From a virus, in IMG/VR virus record IMGVR_UViG_3300033571_009115, positions 1 to 24,306 of that record: 24,306 bases of DNA; one strand, given 5' to 3'. The position numbers and the translations under genes were made by a program. The notes under the pieces are model-generated. The model was not told the origin of the DNA and searched no databases. It worked only from the letters and a program-made list of their open reading frames with translations. Positions 15,285-22,921 of the stretch are shown here, piece by piece (the stretch's first letter is position 1; each line of letters opens with the position of its first letter).

Positions 15285-15493
15285 CGACAACACTAACAAT
15301 CATCTGTTCGGTAGCATGGTGCTACTCAGGACTAGCTTCGGTGATCTATTGGGAAAATAGAATCAAGCGAGCAAACGGAAACGAAAATCAAACTTGGCGC
15401 AAGCACCAAGTAGGAGACCTCAAGGAGTTCATGCTCTATGGTCCTGCTTCCTATCTCGCTGGTTGGATGAAGTACAAGAACGAAAAGAAATAA
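15281..15493 (+). CDS. small N-terminally anchored membrane protein
   Basis: The 70-aa protein begins with a hydrophobic segment (TTTLTIICSVAWCYSGLASVIYW) followed by a basic, Trp/Tyr-containing soluble part (KHQVGDLKEFMLYGPASYLA). It overlaps the previous membrane-protein gene by 4 nt, so the two are translated together and may act as a pair. I do not recognise the family. Confidence 0.6.
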   Translation: MTTTLTIICSVAWCYSGLASVIYWENRIKRANGNENQTWRKHQVGDLKEFMLYGPASYLAGWMKYKNEKK

Positions 15494-15521
15494 ACGAGGC
15501 TCGGCAAAGCACGTACAACAA

Positions 15522-15620
15522 GGGTCTGCGACCTTTTCAGGCTCTGGTAAGCCTAACCCCTCCAAAGTTGAAAACCTGGGAAGTTAAAACTGACGTGAAT
15601 TGACACAGGAGGGGTTTTTT
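15522..15620 (+). ncRNA. structured RNA / terminator-like element in the small-gene cluster
   Basis: Three successive hairpins are visible: GGTC (15523-15526)/GACC (15530-15533); AGGCT (15539-15543)/AGCCT (15550-15554); and a 9-bp pair AACCCCTCC (15555-15563)/GGAGGGGTT (15608-15616) closing a 44-nt loop and running into six T (15615-15620). The last element looks like a terminator with an unusually large loop, so it could be a leader, attenuator or small RNA. It does not match a riboswitch class I can name. Confidence 0.4.
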
Positions 15621-15633
15621 AGAACAAGGAACT

Positions 15634-15870
15634 ATGACAATTACAACACTAACAATCGGAAAGGGCATCAATAAGACCTCATTTGAGGTTGTCCACAACC
15701 TAGATGAGTTCTGTTTCTCTCTGGAGAAAGCCGTCAAAATTTGGAGCGTACAGCACACCACGCTAACGCCTGAAATGTTTTGCAAGTACATTCGTCAGCG
15801 AAACTCACATTTCATCTGTATGCCACTAACTGAAGCTAAGAAGGTGGCGCAATTACTAAGTAACAATTAA
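15634..15870 (+). CDS. unknown small protein (78 aa)
   Basis: It is a soluble protein of mixed charge, with helical segments LDEFCFSLEKAVKIWSVQ and LTEAKKVAQLL and three Cys residues. The start is MTITTLTIGKG, 14 nt after the T tract of the structured element. No family recognised. Confidence 0.6.
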   Translation: MTITTLTIGKGINKTSFEVVHNLDEFCFSLEKAVKIWSVQHTTLTPEMFCKYIRQRNSHFICMPLTEAKKVAQLLSNN

Positions 15871-15881
15871 ACACACATACA

Positions 15882-16130
15882 ATGCAGGAAACGACACCAG
15901 CACAGGTAAAGCCTGAACAAGACTACCGCATCCGCCACAAGAAAATCTGGAAAGGCAAAGTAGCACCAATAGGACGTAAGTATATCATTGTCGACGTTTA
16001 TAAAGGCGAAGGTAAAAACAAACGCTACTATTATAATTCGATGCTCGTTGAAGGCGATTATACGCCAGAGGAAGAAGCCGAAATAGCTGAGTTGTTGAGA
16101 GAGGGATTGCGTAAGAAGTACAGGGTATAA
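15882..16130 (+). CDS. unknown small basic protein (82 aa)
   Basis: The start follows the leader ACACACATACA directly. Beta-rich segments (RIRHKKIWKGKVAPIGRKYI, then GKNKRYYYNSMLVEGDY) precede an acidic and then basic C-terminal helix (TPEEEAEIAELLREGLRKKY). A nucleic-acid-binding role would fit the charge, but no family is recognised. A 38-nt gap separates it from the VRR-NUC gene. Confidence 0.6.
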   Translation: MQETTPAQVKPEQDYRIRHKKIWKGKVAPIGRKYIIVDVYKGEGKNKRYYYNSMLVEGDYTPEEEAEIAELLREGLRKKYRV

Positions 16131-16168
16131 GGAATTTTTCGTTATCTTTCGCGTCCATTTAAACAGAC

Positions 16169-16579
16169 ATGATAGAAAACAACCTCCAAAAACTCGTGAT
16201 GTTGGGAATCTCCCGACTCAGAACCACAACCATTTTCAGAAACAACGTAGGCATGGCATGGATAGGACGCTCACGCAGAATTTCAAAGCCTGAAATCGTG
16301 CATCTGAAAGCTGGTGACATCGTAATCCAAGACGGAAGACCGCTTCACGCTGGACTTTGTGAAGGCTCATCTGACCTCATCGGTTGGACAGAAAGAACAA
16401 TCACAGCAGATATGGTCGGTAAGAAGGTCGCAATTTTTACCGCTGTGGAAGTGAAGACACCAAACGGAAGAGCATCGGCCGAACAGCTGAATTTCATTCA
16501 GAGAATCAGACTAGCTGGTGGAATATCGGGAATTGCTCGGAGTCCCGAAGAAGCACAGTTTCTCATTGAGAATCTGTAA
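16169..16579 (+). CDS. VRR-NUC family nuclease
   Basis: The 136-aa protein matches the VRR-NUC branch of PD-(D/E)XK nucleases, often single-domain proteins in phage replication regions that cleave branched DNA such as Holliday junctions or flaps. Residues visible: the G-S-S-D motif at 66-69 (D69), the E-x-K motif in TAVEVKTPNGRAS (E94, K96), Q106 and the following LNFIQRIRLAGGISGIARSPEEA. It precedes the primase-helicase gene by 34 nt, consistent with a replication role. Confidence 0.88.
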   Translation: MIENNLQKLVMLGISRLRTTTIFRNNVGMAWIGRSRRISKPEIVHLKAGDIVIQDGRPLHAGLCEGSSDLIGWTERTITADMVGKKVAIFTAVEVKTPNGRASAEQLNFIQRIRLAGGISGIARSPEEAQFLIENL

Positions 16580-16606
16580 GACGAGCAAAACAGACACACA
16601 CTAAAA

Positions 16607-16612
16607 ATGTAA
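16607..16612 (+). other. minimal start-stop (ATG TAA) before the primase
   Basis: ATG is followed directly by TAA, one base before the primase start at 16614, and follows the leader CACACACTAAAA. It may affect initiation (inference). Confidence 0.3.
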
Positions 16613-16613
16613 T

Positions 16614-19316
16614 ATGATAATTGATTCTGAAGGACTACTTAGTCGGAACGACATCGTTGAAGTCATCCAGCGATATCAGACGCTTGACAAGAAGGGAAGC
16701 GAGCACTACGGAATCTGTCCATTTCACAACGATACACATTCGTCACTACAAGTAAGCCAACGAAAGCAAGTGTTCAAGTGTTTCGCTTGTGGCGCTGGCG
16801 GTGATGCAATTCAATACCTTAGAATGAGAGGACTGTCCTTTCACGAAGCTACTGAATCTCTCGAAGACCCAAAAAATACGGCTGGTAAACAGTACCAAGC
16901 TGTTAGCCTTCCTGCCAATCCTTCCACTAAATCTGTTTGGAAACAGATAAAGCCTTCAAGTGGCGTTGGGTTTGCTATCCAACATGGACGACACGGCACA
17001 CCTTCTAAGACATGGACGTACAACGACAGGGACGGTAAGCCTCTAGGCTACGTCTGTCGATTCGATACGCCAACAGGCAAAGAGGTTCTACCCTTCGTAT
17101 TTGCCACAGACGGCAACCGCTCAGAGTGGCGCTGGATTGGGTTTGAGAAACCTCGACCTCTCTACAATCTTGACCTACTCACACAGCACCAAGGCTCACT
17201 TGTCATTCTCGTTGAAGGCGAAAAATGCGCCGATGCCATTCAACAGCACTTTGAACCGTCGGATATCATCGCCACAACGTGGATAGGTGGAGCTGATGGG
17301 AGAGGTAGCGCAGACTTCACACCGATTGAAGGCAGAACCGTATATCTATGGGCAGACAATGACGCTCCTGGTCGTAAGGCTATGCTCGACATTGCCAAAA
17401 AGCTCAAAGGTGCGGTGCGTTGGATTCCAATACCTGAAACGTATCCTGATAAATGGGATGTTGCCGATAGGGAATGGAGACAAAGTGAGCTGATTCAGTT
17501 CATAGGAAACCATACAGAGCTGCCATTCGAACAGAAGATTTCTGCTCCACAAGCACCAAGCAATCCACCTCCACCACCAATTCCAACAGTACTAAATGAT
17601 GTTGAAGTGTGGACTAAGAACCCACACTATCGCTTCCTCGGATATGACAAAGACGAGAATAGCAGACTTGTATATTTCTTCTTCTCATTCAGTGCGAAGA
17701 CGGTTGTCAAACTCTCACCGTCGTCCATCACCAAAGCCAACCTCATCATGTTAGCACCTCTTAATTATTGGGAGAATGCATTTCCGGGAAGTGGAAAAAC
17801 CAAATTCGATGTTGACTCGGCAACTGAATTCCTTATGCAGAACAGCCACAGCATCGGAGCATTCAAAGACAAGTTCATTCGTGGACGTGGGACATGGATA
17901 GACGAAGGCAAAATAGTAATTCACACAGGCGACAGCCTAATAGTTAATAAGAAGATATTCGGACTGGCTGAGGTCAAATCCAAATACGTATATGAAATGG
18001 GTGAGCGACTTAGCTACGGCATGTCACAACCCTTGAACTCATTAGATGCGTCCAAGATCATTGAGAAAGCCAAATGGCTCTTGTGGGAGCGTGAAATCAA
18101 CGCCTACCTACTCGCTGGTTGGTGCGTGATTGCGCCCTTCTGTGGCGTTCTTCAGTGGAGACCTCACATTTGGGTAACTGGTCCAGCTGGCTCAGGTAAG
18201 TCCTGGGTAATGGACAACTTCATCAAGCGACTTCTCGGAGACATCGGAGTAGTCGTTCAAGGTAAGACAACGGAGGCTGGAGTACGTGGCGTTCTTCAGA
18301 ACGATGCGAGAGCCGTTCTTTTCGATGAGTCGGACGTTGACAGCAACAATGACAAGGAGCGCATCCAGAACATTCTAGCAATGGCTCGTTCAAGTTCCTA
18401 CTATGATGGTGGTTCTGTCGTGAAAGGAACTCAAAGCGGTTCTTCAAGATCGTACACGATGCGCTCTTGCTTCGCCTTCAGTTCCATTGGCGTACACGTC
18501 AATCAACAATCTGACCGCTCACGATTCACAACGCTCGGACTTCAATCCTTTGAAGGCAAACGCCCTAAAGAGGAATTCGCACCGTTCGAGCACGAATGGA
18601 ACGCCATCGTTACGGACGAGTTCGTGAGTGGCCTACAATCTCGGACAATCGAACTGCTCCCAACCATACTGAAGAACGCTCGCACCTTTTCAGATGCCGT
18701 GGCGGCTATCATCGGACAGCGGAGGATTGGTGACCAGGTCGGAGCAATGCTCGCTGGCGCATTCTCGCTGACCTCTCACAAGGAAATCAGCTATGAGGAT
18801 GCCGTCAAATGGGTCAGCGAACGTGACTGGACGGAAGAGCGAGGTCTCGACCTTACCAAGGACGAAAACCAGCTGTTCGGGAAACTGATGGGGTGCATGA
18901 TATCCATCGACACTGATCACGGACGCATTGAGCGAACAATTGGAGAACTCATTCTCGTGTCACTCGAAATGCGTATGGAGTTTGGGTTGTCGAATCAGTC
19001 AGCACATAGCCGACTGCGACGTATGGGAATCCTGTTGAAGGACGGTCGCATTCTCATTGCCAACCAATCGGACTCAATATCAAATATCATCCGAGATACG
19101 CCCTGGTCGAAGAACTACAATCGCATCTTGGAACGTCTTCCGGGAGCAGAGAAAGTAGAGCCTCGAACGTACTTCCCAGGAATGAAGTCGAGGGGAGTAT
19201 CCATTCCTATGTCTATGGTGACGGATGCACTACAGGAGTTCTCCGAAGACCCTAAGATGAATATTCCTGTAGCAGTAGTCACAGCGACAAAAACAGATGA
19301 TGAATTTCCATTTTAA
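16614..19316 (+). CDS. primase-helicase (CHC2 zinc finger, Toprim, P-loop ATPase)
   Basis: The 900-aa multidomain replication protein begins with a CHC2-type zinc finger (C35, H38, C56, C59). A Toprim domain follows: VEGEK around 200-204 and WADNDAPGR with D248/D250. A Pro-rich linker (residues ~311-323) leads to a middle domain (FIRGRGTWIDEGKIVIHTGD) and a helicase-type ATPase with Walker A GPAGSGKS at 523-530 and Walker B VLFDESD at 568-574. Domain order matches phage primase-helicases that prime and unwind at the fork. The C-terminal ~200 residues lack motifs I can name. The single gene spans both activities, and SSB, SF2 helicase and VRR-NUC lie upstream. Confidence 0.9.
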   Translation: MIIDSEGLLSRNDIVEVIQRYQTLDKKGSEHYGICPFHNDTHSSLQVSQRKQVFKCFACGAGGDAIQYLRMRGLSFHEATESLEDPKNTAGKQYQAVSLPANPSTKSVWKQIKPSSGVGFAIQHGRHGTPSKTWTYNDRDGKPLGYVCRFDTPTGKEVLPFVFATDGNRSEWRWIGFEKPRPLYNLDLLTQHQGSLVILVEGEKCADAIQQHFEPSDIIATTWIGGADGRGSADFTPIEGRTVYLWADNDAPGRKAMLDIAKKLKGAVRWIPIPETYPDKWDVADREWRQSELIQFIGNHTELPFEQKISAPQAPSNPPPPPIPTVLNDVEVWTKNPHYRFLGYDKDENSRLVYFFFSFSAKTVVKLSPSSITKANLIMLAPLNYWENAFPGSGKTKFDVDSATEFLMQNSHSIGAFKDKFIRGRGTWIDEGKIVIHTGDSLIVNKKIFGLAEVKSKYVYEMGERLSYGMSQPLNSLDASKIIEKAKWLLWEREINAYLLAGWCVIAPFCGVLQWRPHIWVTGPAGSGKSWVMDNFIKRLLGDIGVVVQGKTTEAGVRGVLQNDARAVLFDESDVDSNNDKERIQNILAMARSSSYYDGGSVVKGTQSGSSRSYTMRSCFAFSSIGVHVNQQSDRSRFTTLGLQSFEGKRPKEEFAPFEHEWNAIVTDEFVSGLQSRTIELLPTILKNARTFSDAVAAIIGQRRIGDQVGAMLAGAFSLTSHKEISYEDAVKWVSERDWTEERGLDLTKDENQLFGKLMGCMISIDTDHGRIERTIGELILVSLEMRMEFGLSNQSAHSRLRRMGILLKDGRILIANQSDSISNIIRDTPWSKNYNRILERLPGAEKVEPRTYFPGMKSRGVSIPMSMVTDALQEFSEDPKMNIPVAVVTATKTDDEFPF

Positions 19317-19392
19317 ATACCAAATTTGCGACTATTTGGTAGATTCAATAGTAATGCGTACTTTTGGCGCAGGTTGAATCATTAGTGTGTGT
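19317..19392 (+). other. spacer with two inverted repeats after the primase
   Basis: TACCAAA (19318-19324) pairs with TTTGGTA (19335-19341), and GATTCAA (19342-19348) pairs with TTGAATC (19374-19380). Both precede the terminator. No gene is seen here; a 3' UTR structure or a small RNA is possible. Confidence 0.35.
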
Positions 19393-19393
19393 T

Positions 19394-19430
19394 ACCGCTG
19401 CTCGAAAGGGTAGCGGTTTCTTTTTTTTTA
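19394..19430 (+). terminator. intrinsic terminator after the replication operon
   Basis: The stem ACCGCT (19394-19399)/AGCGGT (19412-19417), with a GC-containing 12-nt loop, is followed by TTC and nine T. It separates the replication unit from the RadC promoter. Confidence 0.8.
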
Positions 19431-19439
19431 TTCAATATA

Positions 19440-19468
19440 TTGTTATTAAATAAATATATGTATATTTG
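19440..19468 (+). promoter_or_regulatory. promoter for the RadC-like gene
   Basis: A -33 TTG (19440-19442) and -7 TATATTTG (19461-19468) are spaced by 18 nt. The gene starts at 19487, 18 nt after the box. Confidence 0.75.
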
Positions 19469-19486
19469 CATACACATAACAACGAA

Positions 19487-19933
19487 ATGAAGCCACCTGA
19501 AATAAAAATCACTTACTCGCATCACGTTCCAGCACGTGAGAGAATCAAGATTACTTCTGCTCATAGCGCATACGACCTCGCATACTCACTGTACGACGAA
19601 GATAAGATTGAGCACGTTGAGTCGTCATACGCTATTTTTCTCAACAACGCTACAAGAGTGCTTTGCACGATGCTCATTAGCACTGGTGGAGTTTCATCGG
19701 CTATCGTGGACCCGAAAGTCATCTTTCAAGGAGCATTGAAGGCAAACGCAACTTCAATCATAATTACACACAACCATCCGTCAGGTAGTAATTATCCATC
19801 GGATGCGGATAAGCGACTTACTATGAAAATAAAGGAATGCTGTCGCCTATTCGACATGCTACTACTAGACCACATAATCATAACTCCAGAGAAGGGACAT
19901 TTCTACTCCTTCGCGGAGGAAGGTAATCTGTAA
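19487..19933 (+). CDS. RadC-like JAB/MPN metalloprotein
   Basis: The start is ATG 19487, because the in-frame ATG at 19466 lies inside the promoter box. The 148-aa protein is a single-domain RadC-like JAMM protein: FLNNATRVLC, IVDPKVIFQGALKANATSII and the metal motif H95-N-H97 with S105 and D108 (HNHPSGSNYPSDAD), then LLDHIIIT. It lacks the N-terminal HhH part of bacterial RadC, as is common in mobile elements. RadC-like proteins occur in phage and plasmid accessory regions; the biochemical role is still uncertain. It is the first gene of its own transcription unit. Confidence 0.88.
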   Translation: MKPPEIKITYSHHVPARERIKITSAHSAYDLAYSLYDEDKIEHVESSYAIFLNNATRVLCTMLISTGGVSSAIVDPKVIFQGALKANATSIIITHNHPSGSNYPSDADKRLTMKIKECCRLFDMLLLDHIIITPEKGHFYSFAEEGNL

Positions 19934-19952
19934 TCAATTAAATATATATACA

Positions 19953-20405
19953 ATGAGTGAAAAAAAACACACACCCGAGCCGTGGATACAAATGGGAACA
20001 GAAATAGCTGACGATGGATATGAGCACATCGCAGTTATAAATGGCATTACCGACAACGAACTGAATGAGGCTAACGCCAAACGAATAGTCGAATGCGTGA
20101 ACGCTTGTGCCGGAATGGAAGAACCTAAGTTAGAGATTGAATCACTGAAACTGGCAAACAAGTTACTTGAAGTGTCAAAATCAGAACTCACGGAAGAACG
20201 TGACGATTTAAGTGAGTGTACAAAAGACATGTCAGAACATGTGGTTCTAATCGAGAAATTGAACAGCAAACTGCTAACACAACGTGACGAACTCGCTGAG
20301 GCGCTACATTCACTGATTCAAACCGTTATAACGGAGAATCCAAACGCAGAGTTCGGTCCTGCTATCAAAAAGGCACGTGCAGTAATTTCAAACTATCAGT
20401 CATGA
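19953..20405 (+). CDS. HTPEPW-family phage coiled-coil protein
   Basis: The 150-aa protein starts with KKHTPEPWIQMGTEI, followed by EANAKRIVECVNACAGMEEP. These signatures are common in phage and prophage proteins of unknown function. The rest (residues ~60-125) is a heptad-rich coiled coil. The molecular role is not known. The stop overlaps the next start (ATGA). Confidence 0.7.
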   Translation: MSEKKHTPEPWIQMGTEIADDGYEHIAVINGITDNELNEANAKRIVECVNACAGMEEPKLEIESLKLANKLLEVSKSELTEERDDLSECTKDMSEHVVLIEKLNSKLLTQRDELAEALHSLIQTVITENPNAEFGPAIKKARAVISNYQS

Positions 20406-21034
20406 AACAGAGACCAATGTTATACAGCACCCCAATGGTGCAAGCGATTCTTGCAGGACGCAAGACGCAGACTAGAAGAGTAGTGAAATCAAAGGAAAAA
20501 TTAGGTGATAATTTCAACTTAGATTTCGAATTCAATAACACGACCGCTACATGCCCATACGGCAAGGTTGGTGACGTGCTGTGGGTTCGTGAATCGTATT
20601 TGAATTTCAATTCGATAGATGAAGAGCCTAACTACGTTTACAAGGCGTCAAATCAAAACTTTCAGTTAGCAAGTGGTGAACATTGGAAGCCGTCAATTCA
20701 CATGCCGAAAGCAGCGTGTCGTATTTGGCTAGAAATCGTTTCAGTCAAAGTTGAGCGTTTGCAGGATATATCTGAGGAGGACGCTAAAGCGGAAGGTATT
20801 GACTTTGAAATATTCAATGAAGAAGATAATACATTTGTTTATGAAAACTATTTGAAAGGAAAAAACTTTTATAGTTTTTCAGAATATCAATGGAATTTTG
20901 GAAAAGAAACACATTCAGCTCCAGTTGCTTCTTATTGTTCGCTTTGGGAATCAATACACGGTGATGGCTCTTGGAACAACAACCCTTGGGTATGGGTAGT
21001 TGAGTTCAAACAGATTGAAAACCCAAAATTATAG
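20402..21034 (+). CDS. ASCH/PUA-like phage protein
   Basis: The 210-aa protein begins with MKQRPMLYSTPMVQAILAGRKTQTRRVVK and contains GKVGDVLWVRESYLNF, MPKAACRIWLEIVSVKVERLQDISEEDAKAEGI and a closing NNPWVWVVEFKQI strand. This is the usual layout of ASCH-like phage proteins, a fold related to RNA- or nucleic-acid-binding PUA domains. The exact target is unknown. Its start overlaps the coiled-coil gene by 4 nt. The stretch at bases ~20815-20900 looks more AT-rich than its surroundings and may be a recent insertion (FNEEDNTFVYENYLKGKNFY). Confidence 0.8.
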   Translation: MKQRPMLYSTPMVQAILAGRKTQTRRVVKSKEKLGDNFNLDFEFNNTTATCPYGKVGDVLWVRESYLNFNSIDEEPNYVYKASNQNFQLASGEHWKPSIHMPKAACRIWLEIVSVKVERLQDISEEDAKAEGIDFEIFNEEDNTFVYENYLKGKNFYSFSEYQWNFGKETHSAPVASYCSLWESIHGDGSWNNNPWVWVVEFKQIENPKL

Positions 21035-21036
21035 CC

Positions 21037-21228
21037 ATGCCACTGAACCAACAGGAACTTGAACTATGCAAGAAACTTGGCGAGTGTTGGAACGACTTTT
21101 CACAACTTAGAGAGTTGCACCCAATGGACAAGCAGGAGTTCTGTAAGATCATCCATGAAGCACAAAACATGGTAATGGCTCGCTCAGCCGTTCGAGAGCA
21201 CTCAATCGAATTCAAAATCAGTAAATAA
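21037..21228 (+). CDS. unknown small protein (63 aa)
   Basis: A helical protein with three Cys residues (LNQQELELCKKLGECWNDF, then DKQEFCKIIHEAQNMVMARS). It starts 2 nt after the ASCH-like gene, so it is co-transcribed. No family recognised. Confidence 0.6.
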   Translation: MPLNQQELELCKKLGECWNDFSQLRELHPMDKQEFCKIIHEAQNMVMARSAVREHSIEFKISK

Positions 21229-21242
21229 TTAATCAATATAAA

Positions 21243-22418
21243 ATGCTAAAAAAACAGGAAAATCAAAAAGTGGAAGACGCAGTAATTATCGCATCGCCTG
21301 AGCAAGAGACACAGGCGCTAATCATTGCAGAAACAGACAAGCTAATCGAGACAACGCTTGTGGAACTCAAGAAATCGACCGTAACGGACGAAGCTCTGGC
21401 GCACCTCCGAAATGAGTGCACAGCTCTATCCATTTCGGACATCAACGACCTCAAAGGCTACAACGCTGTGAAAGCAGCTGCTACCAAGGTCAAAAAGATT
21501 CGTACTTCATTGGAAGCGAAACGCAAGGAACTGAAAGAGCCAGCTATCCGCTTCGGTGAAGCTCTGGATGCCGAAGCCAAGCGAATCAAAGAACAGCTGG
21601 TACCGCTTGAAGAGGAACTGAACAAAAAGAAACAGGACTACGAAGATGCGGTTGAAGCTGCCAAGCGGGAAGAGTATCAGCGACGTGTCAACCTATTGAC
21701 GGCTAACGCATATCAATTGGTCAATGGCTTCTTCGTGTGTGGTCCAATTCAAGTGCACAGCGATGAGTTGGCGAAAATTACAGACGTACAGATGGACGTG
21801 TACGTACAGCACGGACAGGAGGAATTGAAGCGCAGAGAGGCTGAGGAACAGCGACGACAAGAGGAAGCGGAACGCCAACGCCAGGAGAATGAAAGGCTAC
21901 GATTGGAGAGAGAAGCGCTAGACAAGGAGAAAGCCGAGTTCGAAGCATGGAAAGCGCAACAGCAAGCAGAGCTAAAGGCTCAGACGGCGGCTATCGAAAC
22001 CACTTATGACACGGTTGTCCAACCGACACAGCCTGAGCCGTCAATCGAGTTCGGTGCGCCTATCCACGGCATGCAAGGCGTCAATGGACACCCTGACCCA
22101 GTCGGAGAACCTGGAGCTCCTGGATGGGATGGACTGCCACCTATTCAGAACATGGAAGCGGTCGCACATGCGTTTGTAGCTCCAGAACAGCAACCGCCGT
22201 ACTACGCGCCACAAACTCAACCGATAGCACCAGCGTCACAACATCAGCCACAGCCACAAGCTCCACAACCTGGCAACGCTTTATGGGTTCCTCAGAATGA
22301 GTTCCAACGTGGATTCAATGCTTTCCGAGTGAAGCTTGACCAGTTGTTGAAGTCTGATACTAAGCTGAGCAAGCAACTACTGCATGATTGGGCATGGGGT
22401 CTTCCATTCCCTGAGTAG
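21243..22418 (+). CDS. DUF1351-like coiled-coil phage protein
   Basis: The 391-aa protein has an N-terminal part with DINDLKGYNAVKAAATKVKKIRTSLEAKRKELKEP, which resembles DUF1351. That family is often found near phage recombination genes. A long charged coiled coil (residues ~100-245, rich in RQEEAERQRQENERLRLERE) follows, then a Gln/Pro-rich segment with a short collagen-like GEPGAPGW run (residues ~283-290) and a globular-looking C-terminus (FQRGFNAFRVKLDQLLKSD, ending AWGLPFPE). The role is not known; a scaffold or recombination accessory is likely. A terminator follows 24 nt after the stop. Confidence 0.65.
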   Translation: MLKKQENQKVEDAVIIASPEQETQALIIAETDKLIETTLVELKKSTVTDEALAHLRNECTALSISDINDLKGYNAVKAAATKVKKIRTSLEAKRKELKEPAIRFGEALDAEAKRIKEQLVPLEEELNKKKQDYEDAVEAAKREEYQRRVNLLTANAYQLVNGFFVCGPIQVHSDELAKITDVQMDVYVQHGQEELKRREAEEQRRQEEAERQRQENERLRLEREALDKEKAEFEAWKAQQQAELKAQTAAIETTYDTVVQPTQPEPSIEFGAPIHGMQGVNGHPDPVGEPGAPGWDGLPPIQNMEAVAHAFVAPEQQPPYYAPQTQPIAPASQHQPQPQAPQPGNALWVPQNEFQRGFNAFRVKLDQLLKSDTKLSKQLLHDWAWGLPFPE

Positions 22419-22442
22419 TACAGCAGCACTGTTTATCACTCG

Positions 22443-22468
22443 AATCCCGGTATTTTACCGGGATTTTG
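22443..22468 (+). terminator. intrinsic terminator
   Basis: A 10-bp stem, AATCCCGGTA (22443-22452)/TACCGGGATT (22456-22465), has a TTT loop and a short T-rich tail. Its last bases include the TTTG at 22465-22468, which is also the candidate -33 element of the next promoter. Confidence 0.8.
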
Positions 22469-22497
22469 TGTTTACAATGATTTTTCCATTATATTTG
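22465..22497 (+). promoter_or_regulatory. promoter for the membrane/lipoprotein pair
   Basis: A -33 TTTG (22465-22468) and -7 TATATTTG (22490-22497) are spaced by 21 nt. Start ATG 22526 lies 28 nt downstream. Confidence 0.75.
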
Positions 22498-22525
22498 AGG
22501 CATCCAAATTTTGAAACTTACTGAT

Positions 22526-22921
22526 ATGATTGAACAAATTATCAACTCCGAATGGTTCAAGGCACCAGTATTGATTGCGGGCGGCTTCATTGTTCGAATG
22601 ATTTTCGACCGTCGAAAACTCAAGGCTGAAAACGAAACAGAAGAGTCCAGAGCTAAGTCAGCTCAACTGGATGCCGATACCAAGGCTGTTGAACTCTATG
22701 AACGCTACGCTACACGTATGCAAGGCGAATTTGACCGACTGAATCAGACGGTTGATGGCTTACGTTCTGAGGTGGAAAACCTCAAGCAAGAAAATAAGCA
22801 GCTGAGCCAAGAGAACGAACAACTGCGCAAAGAGAACGGCATACTTCATCAGGAAATCAGTACATTCAACAAACAGATTGAGAGTCTAAAAAAGCAAATT
22901 ACCAAAAAACCAAAACAATGA
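22526..22921 (+). CDS. membrane-anchored coiled-coil protein (possible inner-membrane spanin or lysis accessory)
   Basis: I take ATG 22526; a TTG at 22511 would add five residues. The 131-aa protein has a hydrophobic N-terminal segment (FKAPVLIAGGFIVRMIF, residues ~11-27) followed by a basic stop-transfer, RRKLK, and a long coiled coil (residues ~35-125) with repeated Gln/Glu/Asn-Leu heptads. This N-in, coiled-coil layout is that of an inner-membrane spanin such as Rz or of a tail/holin accessory. The next gene is a lipoprotein that overlaps it by 4 nt (ATGA), like an Rz/Rz1-type pair. Confidence 0.55.
   Translation: MIEQIINSEWFKAPVLIAGGFIVRMIFDRRKLKAENETEESRAKSAQLDADTKAVELYERYATRMQGEFDRLNQTVDGLRSEVENLKQENKQLSQENEQLRKENGILHQEISTFNKQIESLKKQITKKPKQ

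Noticed and set aside
16143-16150. Promoter box TATCTTTC before the VRR-NUC gene
   Set aside because: It differs from TAnnTTTG at the last base and no -33 TTG/TTTG is found at the right distance.
17788-17805. Second Walker A-like motif PGSGKT (residues 391-396) in the primase-helicase
   Set aside because: It lies in the middle domain before FIRGRG and has no Walker B or Sensor partners nearby. The real P-loop is GPAGSGKS at 523-530 followed by VLFDESD.
19466-19486. Earlier start for the RadC-like gene
   Set aside because: The ATG at 19466 lies inside the -7 promoter box, so it cannot be transcribed from that promoter.
22084-22138. Collagen-like protein in the DUF1351-like gene
   Set aside because: Only two or three Gly-x-x triplets are present, too few for a collagen helix.
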